DNA of 64,000 bases, from contig CM065307.1 of assembly GCA_033032175.1 (NCBI GenBank), positions 496,001 to 560,000 on the forward strand. Direction: 5' to 3'. This document shows, one piece after another, positions 11,414-22,620 of this stretch. Numbering within the stretch: position 1 is the stretch's first letter; each line of letters starts with the position of its first letter. Position numbers and translations under genes: made by a program. Under the pieces are notes generated by a model that searched no databases, was not told the origin of the DNA, and was given only the letters and a program-made list of their open reading frames with translations. The stretch comes from Saturnia japonica. Lineage: Eukaryota; Arthropoda; Insecta; Lepidoptera; Saturniidae.

Positions 11414-11975
11414 AATAATGTATCACATAAAGTATGACTATTCATTCAAAGTAACTTCTAACGCGCATAGGTACATAAATGCACGCGTCCACTTTTTTAT
11501 GCACCGTAAATGCGTTTGACCTGATTGCGAGTGACAATGTAGCCTAAGATAGTAAAATGCTAAGCCATGTAGGACTCGCTGTAAGTGCAGATGCCGTGAC
11601 ACACCTATAGGCCTATAACTAGATAGAGATTCTTGGCGACAGACTGCAGCATAAATGATTAAATACTAATTTTGATTTATTAAATTAAGCACCATAGTTT
11701 TTTGTTGATTATAGTTTTATAGTAACAATAAATAAATATATCCAAACGGGCGACGAAACTATTTTGTGTTGTAAATTAATTATGTATATTACTGAAATGA
11801 TTTTCCTGTTTGCCGCCTAAATTACATCTAAATAACCTACCTATATCAAAGGCAATAGAGTCCACATTCATTCATTTACAACTAGGCCTAAATTATTTTG
11901 CTTGTCGTTATTCATATCAAAGTAAACTCTTGGTGAAGCGTAAACAATATTTTTTACTATAATATACATATACTA
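11414..11975. other. No feature recognised
   Basis: AT-rich. No ORF or repeat terminus was seen. Confidence 0.4.
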
Positions 11976-12307
11976 TCATTACGTGAAGACCCTTTTATAA
12001 GCGTATTGCGTGCACGGAAGACTGTTTTTTCATGGTTAAAGTTTATATGGAGAAGGAGTGTCTAAAGCTAAAATATCAATAATATCTGTTTCTAATATAT
12101 TCGATTAAATAAATTAATACTGTAAATCTGAACCTGACCAGTGTCATTGAACTTAGACGCCCCAAAATATTGACATTGTCACTCAATGAAAAGTGACAAC
12201 AAGTGATATAATACTCATTGTTTAGGTTCATACTGCAAATGTCGAACAGAAAATAGTCTACGATTAAAAAGTCGCTGGTCGAATTTCGATCATTGGGCGA
12301 CCGCTAG
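11976..12307 (+). mobile_element. Non-autonomous Helitron, copy H2
   Basis: The 5' end is degenerate ('tcattacgtgaagaccc'). The body has 'ttaaagtttatatggagaag' and the 3' end 'ctggtcgaatttcgatcatt' followed by GGGCGACCGCTAG and then T, matching the family consensus. Confidence 0.7.
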
Positions 12308-12588
12308 TATCTAGTTAATATCTAAAGACTCCTCTACACACTCAGCGAATATAGACGATATGTGGAGGGCTTACTCGCTTGAGTCGCTAATCATTGTCTA
12401 TAATCGTTGTAGTGATCGCGGCGAGCGATGACTTGTCGGTTTTTCGGTAACGCATCAAAGAGAATTCGCGTGTAGTTGCATGCCGATCATTCATTCAATC
12501 GAAAGACAGTGAGCCATGCGCGTACGTCGCGTCGTCGCAGCGTTTTTTTGTTTTTAATCCTTTTATTTGGTGCGAATGCGATACAGTG
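12308..12588. other. GC-richer spacer before MADF fragment
   Basis: The segment 12415-12540 is rich in CpG (gtacgtcgcgtcgtcgcagc). It could be the upstream part of the element or gene that supplied the MADF exon at 12589. No ORF is convincing. Confidence 0.3.
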
Positions 12589-12690
12589 GCTACTGGGTGG
12601 TCAAATGAAGAAACATTCAAGTTCATACAAATTTATCAGAACCACCCAGAAATATGGAATCCCAAACATAAATATCACACTTCTCTTCCT
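12589..12690 (+). pseudogene. MADF-domain exon fragment
   Basis: In the frame starting at 12589 the DNA encodes WSNEETFKFIQIYQNHPEIW followed by NPKHKYH, the N-terminal helix of a MADF (Myb/SANT-like) DNA-binding domain. MADF proteins act as sequence-specific DNA binders; insect genomes carry many host copies and a second ORF of PIF/Harbinger elements. The frame stops at TGA within about ten codons of the motif, after losing similarity, so the domain is cut to roughly a third. A potential acceptor (gatacag) lies just upstream. A mariner relic begins immediately downstream and probably caused the truncation. Whether the source was a host gene or a Harbinger ORF cannot be decided here. Confidence 0.55.
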
Positions 12691-12699
12691 TCATTTTTT

Positions 12700-14345
12700 T
12701 GACAACTTTTCGTTCAACGTTCATTTAATATCTATACACTTTCGCCATTTTATAGGTAGTTCATTGATTCCATTGCTGAAAAAATTGTAGGATTGAGAAT
12801 CAATAAAATATTTGAAGGTGTAGTTTGGACAGCCTGATCGGAATTGAATTTTATTCCGTGTAAGAAATTGTTCAAATTTTGAAAAAGTGGTAATTTGTTG
12901 GAGCAAGATCCGGGGAGTATGGTGGATCTCGAAGAGGTTCCTACCGCAGTTTCTCTAATTTAGCGACCGGCTGTCGTGAAGTATGGGGTCTAGCGTTGAC
13001 CTGAAGCAGCAGTGGGCTAGAGAGATTGACCAGTCTCGGTTGTTTAACAGCTAGCTTTACCATCATGGCTTGCAATTGTTGACAATACATATATGCCGTT
13101 GTCGTTTCTAGCCAGAGCTGAAGCTGTAGTGTATGATACCACCACTAGTCTACCTAACACTCACCAGTACCTCTTTCTGAGTAAATTTTCGTTTGGGACA
13201 GTTCAACAATTGTGATGAACGTTTCCGATTGTCGCAAAGATCCATTTTTCGTCACAAGTCCCAATATGATTCCAAATTTCCTCGTTATTGTGCCGGTTGA
13301 GTAATATAACGCAGCACTCAAAGCGTGTTTGTTGGTGTGCTTCAGTTAATTCATGCGGTGCCTATTTCTCGAGCTTTTTCACTTTTCCAATTTCTTTCAA
13401 GTGAATTAAAATTGTTTTATCGCTCACACCGAAACCGGCTGCTAACTCTGACAGGGTTTATGATGGATCCGCTTCCACGATCACCATTATTTCTTCATTA
13501 TCAAGTAGGGTGTCCGGCCGTCCACGGGGTTTGTTTCGTAGGTCAAAATTTCCAGAACGAAAACGTTGGAACCAAAATCCTACCGAGCTTTCTTTTACAG
13601 TCGCTTCCCCATACACATAATTAAACCTTCGACCTGTTTATGCAGCACTGATGCCAGGGGGGGACTCATAGACGTAAAAATCGCGATAGTTCAAGTTTTC
13701 CACTTTGTGAAAAGAATGATGTCAAAGAAAAATCAAACAGTGCGAAAAAAAAATCACTACATTCGAAACACAAATAAACAAGCCTAAATCTATACAATTA
13801 ATAAAATTGAAGTGTCTGTTTGTGATGTCAAAATAACAGTTTCTTACTAAATGCATATGAAAGTATATACGATACCTATAAAAAAGCCCATTTTTTAATT
13901 TTTTGTCTGTCTGTTTGTTTGTTCCGGGTAATCTCCGAAACGGTCGGACCGATTTTGACGGGACTTTCACTGATATGATAATATAAGGAGTAACTTAGGC
14001 TACTTTTATTTTAGAAAAATAATTAGGGTTCCGCACAAATAAAAACTGGACATGGTGAATCAATTCAGGCGCTTAAATGGCTTATGCTGAGTAAACTATA
14101 AGAGATATAGCAAATTAATGTACTAAGTAATTATAGGCATTAAAAATACCTACAAAAAAGTCCGGGAGAGTGTATATTTATCTCTTAGGGAACACCTTCA
14201 ATAAGCATTTTTGTCTTTACAATAGCCGGGAGCGGGGGTGCAAGATTCTCACGAGCATTCTGTAGTCCACGTGAGCGAAGCCACAGGCACATATTTAAGA
14301 TCGCCAAACACAAATGCCAGATATATAAGATCAAAGTGACCAGGT
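12700..14345 (-). pseudogene. mariner transposase relic 1, with nested repeat
   Basis: On the minus strand, fragments in several frames match a mariner (DD34D, SETMAR-like) transposase. They include FWFQRFRSGNFDLRNKPRGR, GVSDKTILIHLKEIGKVKK, a CDEKWIF motif near the first catalytic aspartate, and a C-terminal segment near NGINELPIKWRKCID. Many stops and frameshifts are present. Its 5' flank is split by a CTAGCTG-type repeat (13793-14297) and resumes at 14298-14345, as alignment to relic 2 (48395-49555) shows. Terminal repeats were not found for this copy. It is long dead. Confidence 0.75.
13793..14297 (-). repeat. CTAGCTG-type interspersed repeat, copy 4, nested in mariner
   Basis: Reverse copy with all family blocks: end block 'ctatacaattaataaaattg', 'ggtcggaccgattttgacgg', 'cttatgctgagtaaac' and start block 'cacgtgagcgaagccacagg'. 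It sits between 'cctaaat' and 'gccaaacacaaatgcc', which lie close together in mariner relic 2, so it inserted after the mariner. Confidence 0.7.
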
Positions 14346-14429
14346 CAACAAAACGCCAATGTCATATTAACGTAATTTATTATTACGTATTAATTATTAA
14401 GTAGGTACTTACTTTCTTACCTTAATGTC

Positions 14430-15085
14430 TTACAGTATTTTGCTGTGGGGTTCAGCCGTAATGTATGTAATGTAATATACCATATTTATATTACAAAAAC
14501 GAGCAGTTCGTGCAATCTACAACCTGAGGTCTACCGAATGACTAAAGAACACATTCCAGGAATATAGTATATTAACTTTGCTCTCCCAATACATCCTTGT
14601 TAACTTAATGCATATTCGCTAAAAGTTAGTCAAGCTAGATTTTGTCAAAGATTAGCACAATGTTTAAACTAGAAATAGAGATAAATTAGTCTTACCGTGT
14701 TTTAGACTTAGTAAGATTAATAAAAGATTTTTAGGTAATAGTGTTAGGTTGTGTTCTATAGTTCATATATTATTACTGATTCGCCGGACAACAAGTTCAA
14801 GGACCATGTCTAGCGGGTTTTACTCTCAAAAGATTATTATAGAGTGGATCAATAAATGAATTAAAGTGATGTCTGGAAGTGACTCCCTCTCTGTGAATCC
14901 ACTCTATTATTATTATTATTGTACCTATTATATTAACACTTAAAAAAAAGGATAAACCCGATCGAGTTTCTTATTGGTTCGTCTCGATGTCTGGGATGTT
15001 CTCCGAACCGGTAGTAGTGTTTTGACGTTCATAAGTGCCTTTTTGGGGCCTCAATTGAATAAAGATTATTTTGAATTTTTATTTT
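14430..15085 (+). repeat. CR1/jockey-like LINE 3' end, uninterrupted copy
   Basis: The decayed coding part includes ILQKRAVRAIYNLRSTE, the block just after the reverse transcriptase in CR1/jockey LINEs. It is followed by the C-terminal region and a 3' tail 'gataaacccgatcgagtttc ... aattgaataaag'. It is colinear with the LINE split by Helitron H1 at 905-1625. Frameshifts and stops show it is inactive. Confidence 0.65.
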
Positions 15086-15557
15086 GAGCACTACCTATTA
15101 GCCCTACATTATTTCTTCTCTTATATAATGTATTATTTTCCAATGTAATTATTTAATTTGTTTAAATAATGACATGAGTTTCCAAATACCAGCTCATTTA
15201 CAATAATTATTGCAAAAAATATGAACTCTGTTATTTGATTGTCGGTTTTGTTTATGTTTATTTTTTGTCTCTACGAAAAAAGTTAGAACGAATCAAGTTT
15301 GAAGTTTTACGGAACGAGTTTTTTTATTACAGTACATAATGTCGTCGTTCTGCCATTATCTGTATATTACATATATAACCGATTAATAAATGTTATTAAT
15401 CAATTTATCAAAATGCTTAAATAATTTAGATAAATATCAAGCTGTTTCTTCATCATAAACTAAAATTGTTTTTCTATGATCCGGCTTCTTGAATCTTTAT
15501 TTTAAACTTTCAACTTTCCTTCAGTTATTGAATAGAAACATCTGAAAAATAATTATA
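15086..15557. other. No feature recognised
   Basis: AT-rich. No repeat match or coding signal was seen. Confidence 0.4.
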
Positions 15558-15840
15558 TCATTATATTAATACGTGGAGCAAAAGCTTTCGGTACCTTTTT
15601 AAGCGTATTGAGTGCACGGAAGACTGAGATTTGGCATGGTTAAAGTTTATATGAAGTATGGAGAAGGAGTGCAGAAAACTAAAATTTATCTAAAATATCT
15701 GGTTACTAATATATTACATTAAATTAATTAATACTGCGAATCCTAAAACGACCAAGTGATATAATATTCATTGTTTAGGTTCATAATAGTCTGTTATTAA
15801 AATGACGCTGGTCGAATTTCGATCATTTGACGACCGCTAG
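15558..15840 (+). mobile_element. Non-autonomous Helitron, copy H3
   Basis: Begins TCATTATATTAATACGTGGAGC and ends CGACCGCTAG, followed by T. An internal deletion removes the 'ccattgaacttagac' block seen in H2 and H4. Confidence 0.75.
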
Positions 15841-16044
15841 TTTAAACAATTATATAATATGTGATTTGTTTGTATAATATCCAGGTGTTACGGAAAATTT
15901 TTTGGCCAGCTCGGCAACGAGTCGATGCGCTAAAAATACATCATCAACCAGTCTGCAATGAATGATAGGTCATGAATCTCTCGTGATCCATCAGATAAGA
16001 TCAACAGTGGAGTATGAAATGCAAATAAAAGGGTAAATGTTATG

Positions 16045-16143
16045 TTTACAAAAAAAAAAAAACAACTGCAAGGGTTTTGAGAAGTACCATGTTGTATCTT
16101 CGAAGTCAAAGGTCCGATGCCAATTAAATTAAAATGTGATTTT
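16045..16143 (-). repeat. TTCAGCCATAAC repeat family, copy C5 (partial)
   Basis: Only the poly(A)-side segment is kept: 'gtatcttcgaagtcaaagg' and 'ccaattaaattaaaatg'. Confidence 0.5.
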
Positions 16144-16450
16144 CGCCTGTCATGCATATTAAATTAGCTTTTGTATATATAAAAAGATAACCGAGTGACT
16201 GACATATCAAAGCACAACCCAAAGTACTGGAGCTATATCATGAAAATAGGCATACGGGTTCTTTTTAAAATGTAGGTGAGCACTAAAGGAGGATTTTTCG
16301 AAATTCAACCTAAAATTGGGTGGTAAAAATGGGTATAAAAGTTCGTATGAAAATCCGTAATTTTTGCAAATAAATAAATCTATTAAAATTGGTATTAGAC
16401 TGAGCCACAGCGAAGCCTGGCCGGGTTTAGCAAGTTATTTAATAATTAGC
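16144..16450 (+). repeat. Non-coding repeat with gactgacatatcaa motif
   Basis: Contains 'gagtgactgacatatcaa', 'ggatttttcgaaattcaacc' and 'agcgaagcctggccggg', a non-coding repeat type I have seen in several insect genomes. The family name is not certain and there is only one copy here. Confidence 0.4.
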
Positions 16451-17064
16451 ATATCGACACTGGAAATGCAAATTGACTAAAGTGCATATGTGAAAAAATT
16501 TACATGTTAATCAGCCTTCAATGCCTCTCTAGTACAGTCCTCAAAATATATAGTGTTTTTTAATAGCTGTAAATATGTTCTATCTTCCGCAGTCAACTTT
16601 TAAATTTATAATGGATATAGGAACGAATCGAACCAACTGGTAATTTATTTAACAATCTTGTAAGACCCGTTTTCAAAACATGATTTCGTTAGAGATGAAT
16701 AAAATTATATCTCTTAATTACATAGCACAGTACATTTTTTTTAAAAATAATATTACATTTTTGTATTTTATTATTGTGATAATTAAATTAATTAATGCTG
16801 ACACCTTCATATCTTTAATTTGTACGTAATGTATAAATTATTAAATTGAAAGAAATTTCATTGATTTCATTTTCAGATAAATAACAGTTTTTTGTATATA
16901 AAAGTGTAACTGTGGAAGAATGGAGACAAAAATCGTAATTTTTTTACAGTAGGTAGTCTTAATCGATCGATATCCTATTTAATCAGAATACAATCTAACA
17001 ACAATGGTATCCAGGACTGCCAACCAATCGTAGACCTGACACCGACCTGGAAATATCATTTTAC
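16451..17064. other. No feature recognised
   Basis: AT-rich spacer without recognised coding or repeat structure. Confidence 0.4.
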
Positions 17065-17598
17065 GAGGGGCCACATACAGTCGGAATTCCGTTTCGGGAT
17101 TTCGATTTGAATATCGAATCTGGATTCCGTACATATTTCACACACATACGTTTATTTCCGCTCGGAATAATAAGGCTCAGTTGAGAAACGACGACCATTG
17201 AGTTAAGATATTTTAACAGCGATGGACGACGATTTTCTATTTGTGATTGCATTTTTGCAGTATTTTGCTAAGAAGGAGAAAATACGTCGCCGTTACTGGG
17301 TACATCCACTTAACACTCAAAGATTGCAAGACAGTGAAAAGGGCTAAATTACGAGGTAATGTAAGACGCTGACTAACTGGCGTTCCGTACGGAATTATCG
17401 AATGTGTGATGAGACTCGTACAAAATCTATGAAAGAGATGCATTCGAAACAGTTTTTTTCCGTGCGAGATTCCGAACGCACAGACAACCATGCGAGATTT
17501 CGGATCGGAGAAAACTACGAATGGAAAACTATTATGTGATAGGTCCTTAGATTTCAATGGCTTTAGTGCGTTCGAAATCCGAATGTATGTGGCCGCTC
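17065..17598 (+). mobile_element. PIF/Harbinger-derived element, internally deleted
   Basis: The ends are imperfect inverted repeats. The left reads GAGGGGCCACATACAGTCGG and the reverse complement of the right reads GAGCGGCCACATACATTCGG. Inside, after a good splice acceptor (gcatttttgcag at 17248-17259), the plus strand encodes YFAKKEKIRRRYWVHPLN, which resembles the N-terminus of Harbinger transposases (the 'RRYWVHP' block). The rest of the transposase is missing. A three-base target duplication typical of the superfamily is not evident (TTA on the left, TAA on the right). Confidence 0.6.
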
Positions 17599-17740
17599 TA
17601 AATGCCGCTAAGTACTTGGATAATTGTGTGGGTCGAAATTGAACTGAGATTTACTAAAACGAGTCATTACTGGGAGTTTATGATGACCACTATTTGTAAC
17701 TATTTGTCAAATAAAATTACCCTTCAGACATGTTATAAAC

Positions 17741-17941
17741 TAGCTGTGCCCCATGGTTTCACCCGTGTTAATGTTATCCCACAAACACCGTGCCTCCAAC
17801 GCATCCGTGTAGTCTCTCATGTTCGTATCGCAAGTAGAAATTATTTTAATTTTTCATTATCATTATTACACAATTAAACAACAAACAAAAAAGCTTTTCC
17901 GCCCTATTATATTAGTATATATTTATAGTATATAGTATAGA
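17741..17941 (+). repeat. CTAGCTG-type interspersed repeat, copy 5, internally deleted
   Basis: Starts 'actagctgtgccccatggtt' and ends 'aaaaagcttttccgccctat ... tatagtatagat', the family's two ends with only about 120 bp between them. Confidence 0.6.
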
Positions 17942-20524
17942 TTTTATGTAGACGTTAATTTATTCACTTATTAGTGACCATAGTGACCAATAGTATTTGA
18001 AAACAATTTGAATCAAAATACAGTTTAATATGGGTTTTAGTGGACAATACTTAATTAAGCATTTATACTAGCCTTCAATATTATTTATTAATACATACTG
18101 AGATAAATTCTGTAAATTCCAATAACATGAATACTTGAATTAACAAATAACTAAAAATTAAATTAAATCATATTCAATATTGAAAAACAATCATTTTCGC
18201 TTAACATAAAACAGAAAGCTTTAAATTTTTAATACAATTGAATAACAATTTTAAAATAATAATGTGTGTTGGATTTATATCTAAAATATATAGTAGGTCT
18301 ATATAAGTACTTTCAAAAATTAGTACAAAATTAGAAATATTCACATTCATATGTGTGTATATAGCATGTATGTAGTAGTGTATATGCTGTACAGATTTGT
18401 GTATGTGTTCCTTTTTGACAAACCCAAATTTTAATATAGTATATATATAATCACTTAATCCGATGGTGATATACAGAGACAATTCAGCAACATTTCTGTT
18501 TATCCCCTTCCACTTTCTTTAACCTCTTTATGTAAATGCGTTGGCTCCAGCTACCCTTTACATTTCCTATGGTTAGTGTTTTTTATTCAATCAGGATAGA
18601 CTTTTTCTTAACTACCATACGTATGAGAACTAACAACTCTTCCAAGACAAGCCGTAATTGCTTTCCCCTTCGTTTCTATAAAAAATATACTGACGTAGAT
18701 CGTTACGAAGCTCACAGGAATATCTGTAAATAGCTAATGTATTAAATAAGAATGTAAAACTGTTACGCCATTAGAAATTTATGGCTGTCTATATAGTTTT
18801 AAGAGATTGAACACATTTGTTGTTGAACGAATTTTAATGAAAATTGAAGTTAGTTAAGAGGCAAGCTTATTTTATCATATATCTTTTATCTACACTTTAA
18901 TATTATAAAGGTCAAGAAATTTTTGTGTTTGTTTGAACGCGTTAAATATCTGGAATTATTTATCAGTCAGATTTGAAAAAAATTGGTTGCCTGTAAAGTC
19001 GGTATACGGGCGAAAGTTTTACGTGACAACGACTTTATGTCTGTCTCTCTCGCTCTTAGGCGGGCTAACCATGCCCGAGTGGAAGGGACGCGTGCCTCTC
19101 ACTCGCTCTCATTGTGAGCGCATAACGTGAGCGGAGCGTAACGCAGTTTCTTGAAGTGTCACCCGGCAAACCAATTTATAAGACGTTGTCACGTCAAAAT
19201 TATTTTTATGTGAAAACTTCTTTAGTAGAATCCTTTGTGACTTGAAACTCGATGAAACGAAAAAGCGACACTAAAAACAGACAAACACATACATCTATAC
19301 GATTTTCTTGCGAGAGAATGAGATAGAATACATTATACAGTGTTTCCTAATATCCCGATCTCCTCTTTGTACGTATGTGCGCGCCTGCATACTACGCAGC
19401 GTTTGGAAAAGGCGTCATAGCCAGCGTAGTGTATTGTTCACATATATCGTTTATATGAATATTTTTATCTTTTCTGATGGTTCCACTTGTACCTCGTGTG
19501 AACTGCACATGATTTTTTTTGTATTTTATAGTATGTTTATTAAAGAAGGTTATAAGTTTTATAGCTTCGCGCTACAACTTATAGCTCAACACATACAGAG
19601 TAGTAGACATGTATGTACGGCGAGTGCAAAGAGATATAGGCTACACATACACGGGTGACTCGTTGTTGTCGTACTAGTTGCTCGAATACATTTATAACAC
19701 GGGTAAAGCCTAGGGGCACTGCTAATTTAATAATATAAGGCTTTAACTGTCACACTGCTTCATCGGGAAAAGACTCCTTTCCGAATCAAGGCGCGAACTC
19801 AGAGACCGCGCCAGGATTCGAAGTCTTGTTTATTATTTATTACAAATGCCGACACATCACAAGATCTCTGATTTACGAACTTAAATCAGGTACATCTGCT
19901 CTTCTAATTACTGCCAAAGGGACAAAAGCAAATGGTGTTTGTTCTATTACGCCTCAATCTAACGCAAATTCCTGTCGTCGGCCCGTGTGTACGAGTCCTA
20001 AGTCCTAACCGTCGAGTGTACGAGACAAAGTAGGGTCAGACAAATAAATACTGGTCGCGAGAACTGTTCACTACTTTATATTACTTCGTGATTAGGCATT
20101 AAATTATAAATAATCAATAATACTCTAAAAAAACTAATAGGAAGGGATCTTAATAATATAAAATATCTTGTACTTGAAACTGAGCCAATAATAATAAGCC
20201 GTTCATACCATCTGGCGAAATGCATACTGCACACATTTATTAACGTTTATATGAGTGTTAAGAACAAATAAATAACTTTACTGAATTTATAAAAACTACA
20301 TTTTTCAATTGACGTAATTCATTAAATATTTCCTTATTTTCAGACATTCCGTCATCATTTCTGTATCATTTTACACGTGAATTTGCAATGAAAAGTGATG
20401 TTTTTCTCGTTTGTTACATACCAATTTTGACTCAGGATTCCTTTTTTGTTAAAACTTAAAAATCATGTTTACAAGATTATTAATGTATTGACAGAGTATT
20501 CAGAATTATTACCAAAATTTAATG
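17942..20524. other. Long stretch without recognised genes
   Basis: Small ORFs on both strands match no family. A CpG-rich patch at 19000-19145 (contains 'ctctcgctcttaggcgg') and a patch at 19310-19680 stand out from the AT-rich background. The 'gtgaaaacttctttag' block at 19210 recurs at 33048, suggesting a decayed repeat. A box B-like 'cttcgaatcctggcgc' (minus strand, near 19811-19826) hints at a lost SINE head. Confidence 0.35.
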
Positions 20525-20814
20525 AAAGTTGTTTCAGTTATTGGAAAACATAGGAAGTCGATATCTGTCGCACATTGGTTGAGACGAGTATAAACATATC
20601 ATGAAAGACGTCACCTCTTTGTGATGTATGTCAGAAAGTCGATGACGTTTATCATGTTCTGATGGAGTGTGCCCGGTTTGAGTCGATTAAGCAGAATTTA
20701 ATCATTGCCTTTGGTTTGAACAGAGTAGACGTTGGGATGTATAATAAATTATTAGGTAATACGTCCAATACTGAAGCGGCTGGTCTATTCCAATCAATTG
20801 CTTCTTTTTATTAA
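20525..20814 (+). repeat. Non-LTR retrotransposon C-terminal fragment
   Basis: From 20611 to TAA at 20812-20814 the frame encodes SPLCDVCQKVDDVYHVLMEC followed by ARF, the C-x2-C...H-x4-C zinc knuckle at the C-terminus of jockey/R1/I-type LINE ORF2. Upstream sequence carries related residues in other frames. Only the last 67 codons are open. Confidence 0.65.
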
Positions 20815-21144
20815 ATTTATGTATATTAAAAGCATATTAGGGTAGTGTTACGACGAGGCTGTCATATGCTAATTTCATAAACTGTCACAGTGCCTCGAAA
20901 AAGCGCTACACAGTGCGTCAAATATCGCAATTTATTAATATATAAATCGATGGACTTAGCTTTTGCATCGGTAGACCTGCAAATAAGAAAGTCCAAATAA
21001 TAAAATATCCACGGGGAACTCTCATGACATTGTTTGTTAGTTCATATAGCAGTACTTGTTTAGGTAGTAGGAAAAAATAATTAAATTAACACTATAAAAA
21101 TTAAATATTCTTAATTTTTATGTGCCTAGTACAAACTACGAGTA
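20815..21144. other. No feature recognised
   Basis: AT-rich spacer between a LINE end and Helitron H4. Confidence 0.4.
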
Positions 21145-21507
21145 TCTGTATATTAATACGTGAAGCAAAAGCTTTCTACCCCTTTTAAGGGTATTGCCTG
21201 CACGGAAGACTGTGAGTGAGATTTGGCATGGTTAAAGTTTATATGGAGAAGGAGTGCAGGAAGCTAAAATTTATCTATAATATCTGTTACTAATATTTTA
21301 AATAAAATAAATTAATACTGCGGATCCTAACCAGACCAGTGCCATTGAACTTAGACCTCCCAAAATATTGACATTGTCGCTCAATGAAAATTGACAGCAA
21401 GTGATATAAAATATTCATTGTTTAGGTTCATACTGCAAATGTCCAACAGAAAATAGTCTATTATTATATAGTCGCTGGTCGAATTCCAACCATTGGGCGA
21501 CCGCTAG
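21145..21507 (+). mobile_element. Non-autonomous Helitron, copy H4
   Basis: Close to the longest form of the family. It begins TCTGTATATTAATACGTGAA, has 'gatttggcatggttaaagtt' inside and ends GGGCGACCGCTAG. The flanking bases are A and T. Confidence 0.8.
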
Positions 21508-21934
21508 TTATTATAAATACTTCGTCCATCGTGTAGTCCATTATCTGTTCTCGCATTTGTTCGTGTCTTACATTAAAAAATATAGTACCCAGCTATTTTT
21601 TGCGCTTGTAATTATATTCATATTAAGAATAATTTATGTAATTTTACAACTTTCAACAAAAAAAAAATGATTTTACGTGAACATAACAAATGAAAAAATC
21701 AAGTTTGTCAAAGATGCTTAAATAAAACTGGTAAGGGTTTAATTATTTACAGAGTGGATGTAACCAGGCCGGTTACACATTTTTTTTTTGTTATGGCTTT
21801 CTGCCTATGTAGGCAATTTCGTCAATGTCAAGTGTGATAAATACACGTTATAGAATTTAGTAGCCATATTTTGGTGTACTGTAGGGTAACCTATAAACAA
21901 AACATATTGACACAAAACAAAACAGTCACAAGGT
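21508..21934. other. Host DNA left of the LTR element
   Basis: AT-rich with nothing recognised. Its last four bases, AGGT (21931-21934), form the left target-site duplication of the LTR retrotransposon. Confidence 0.5.
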
Positions 21935-22241
21935 AGTTATGCAGTCTGTACCCTCTCTTATTACGTCTTGTTAATTGATACATACGTTAGAAATGCTGAT
22001 GTTACGTTTTTAACCCATATTATGTCTGCAAACTACTGATAGACACCTGGTGTTTTGACTGAATGTATTGCGACATATTTCTCATTATTTCATAGTAAAC
22101 AGCCCCACTTTGTGTTTATAGAATAAGAGTTTATAAAAGAGACATTTGTAACAAATAAAAGCATTCTTAATAAAGCTTCTTGAGAATCAGTCTTGTCTTA
22201 GACTTTTTAAAAACCCTCGGCAGTGCTCCCGAAATTTAACT
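21935..22241 (+). repeat. 5' LTR
   Basis: It is 307 bp with inverted termini AGTTA and TAACT. A TATA box (TATAAAA, 22132-22138) and two AATAAA signals (22154-22159 and 22169-22174) suggest U3 up to about 22160, with R and U5 after it. Base for base it looks the same as 27370-27676. Confidence 0.93.
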
Positions 22242-22258
22242 GGCGCAGTCGGTAGGAT
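22241..22258 (+). promoter_or_regulatory. Primer binding site, tRNA-Ser type
   Basis: TGGCGCAGTCGGTAGGAT overlaps the last base of the LTR. Its reverse complement ends CGACTGCGCCA, the expected 3' end of a serine tRNA with acceptor strand CGACTGC, discriminator G and CCA. This primer is used by the 17.6/297 group. Confidence 0.85.
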
Positions 22259-22431
22259 ACTCAATCAACAATAAAAGTCTGTGTTCGAGTCTTACAAATC
22301 GGTCTCATGTGCAGATTTTGAGTATCTACGAACCAATAAATAAGTTAACGTCGGGTTCCACATCTATTTCCGAGAGATCCTGTCCTAAAAGCGAAAGCAG
22401 CTATACGGCAAGACATGGGAACGAGCAGACT

Positions 22432-22437
22432 GTAAGT
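22432..22437 (+). promoter_or_regulatory. Candidate splice donor for env mRNA
   Basis: GTAAGT follows CAGACT, close to the consensus. The exon before it includes an ATG at 22415, leaving five full codons plus two bases, which complete a codon with the first base after the acceptor at 25680. Confidence 0.65.
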
Positions 22438-22505
22438 GACCATTTTTACAATCCTTGTCTCGTCCTTGTTATTTTCTGTGGTTGTATTTTTCGTTGGACA
22501 TTGTT

Positions 22506-22620
22506 ATAATTTTCAAACAAAAAATCGTTGAAAATTATTTAACAAATTTTTATAATTTTCAAACAAACATCGTTGAAAATTATTTTTCATAATTTTCGAA
22601 TAAAAATCGTCGAAAGTTAT
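22506..22620 (+). other. Three tandem RNA stem-loops in the leader
   Basis: Stems of 11 bp occur at 22506-22516/22528-22538, 22552-22562/22573-22583 and 22589-22599/22610-22620, with loops of 10-11 nt that all end ATCG. Stem 3 changes CAA/TTG to CGA/TCG, which keeps pairing, and has one G.U-compatible change. A packaging or dimerisation signal is a possible role (inference). Confidence 0.75.

Noticed and set aside
13325..13624. 99-codon plus-strand ORF
   Set aside because: It is antisense to the mariner relic, whose minus-strand residues match transposase blocks.
17237..17557. 106-codon minus-strand ORF
   Set aside because: It is antisense to the Harbinger exon and runs through its subterminal repeats.
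19308..19658. 116-codon ORF
   Set aside because: Starts in CpG-rich DNA but shows no motif, no codon bias distinct from background and no homologue I can recall. Left as unexplained sequence.
22309..22509. 66-codon open frame in the retrotransposon leader
   Set aside because: It starts at GTG, not ATG, has no family match and overlaps the splice donor. It is leader sequence.
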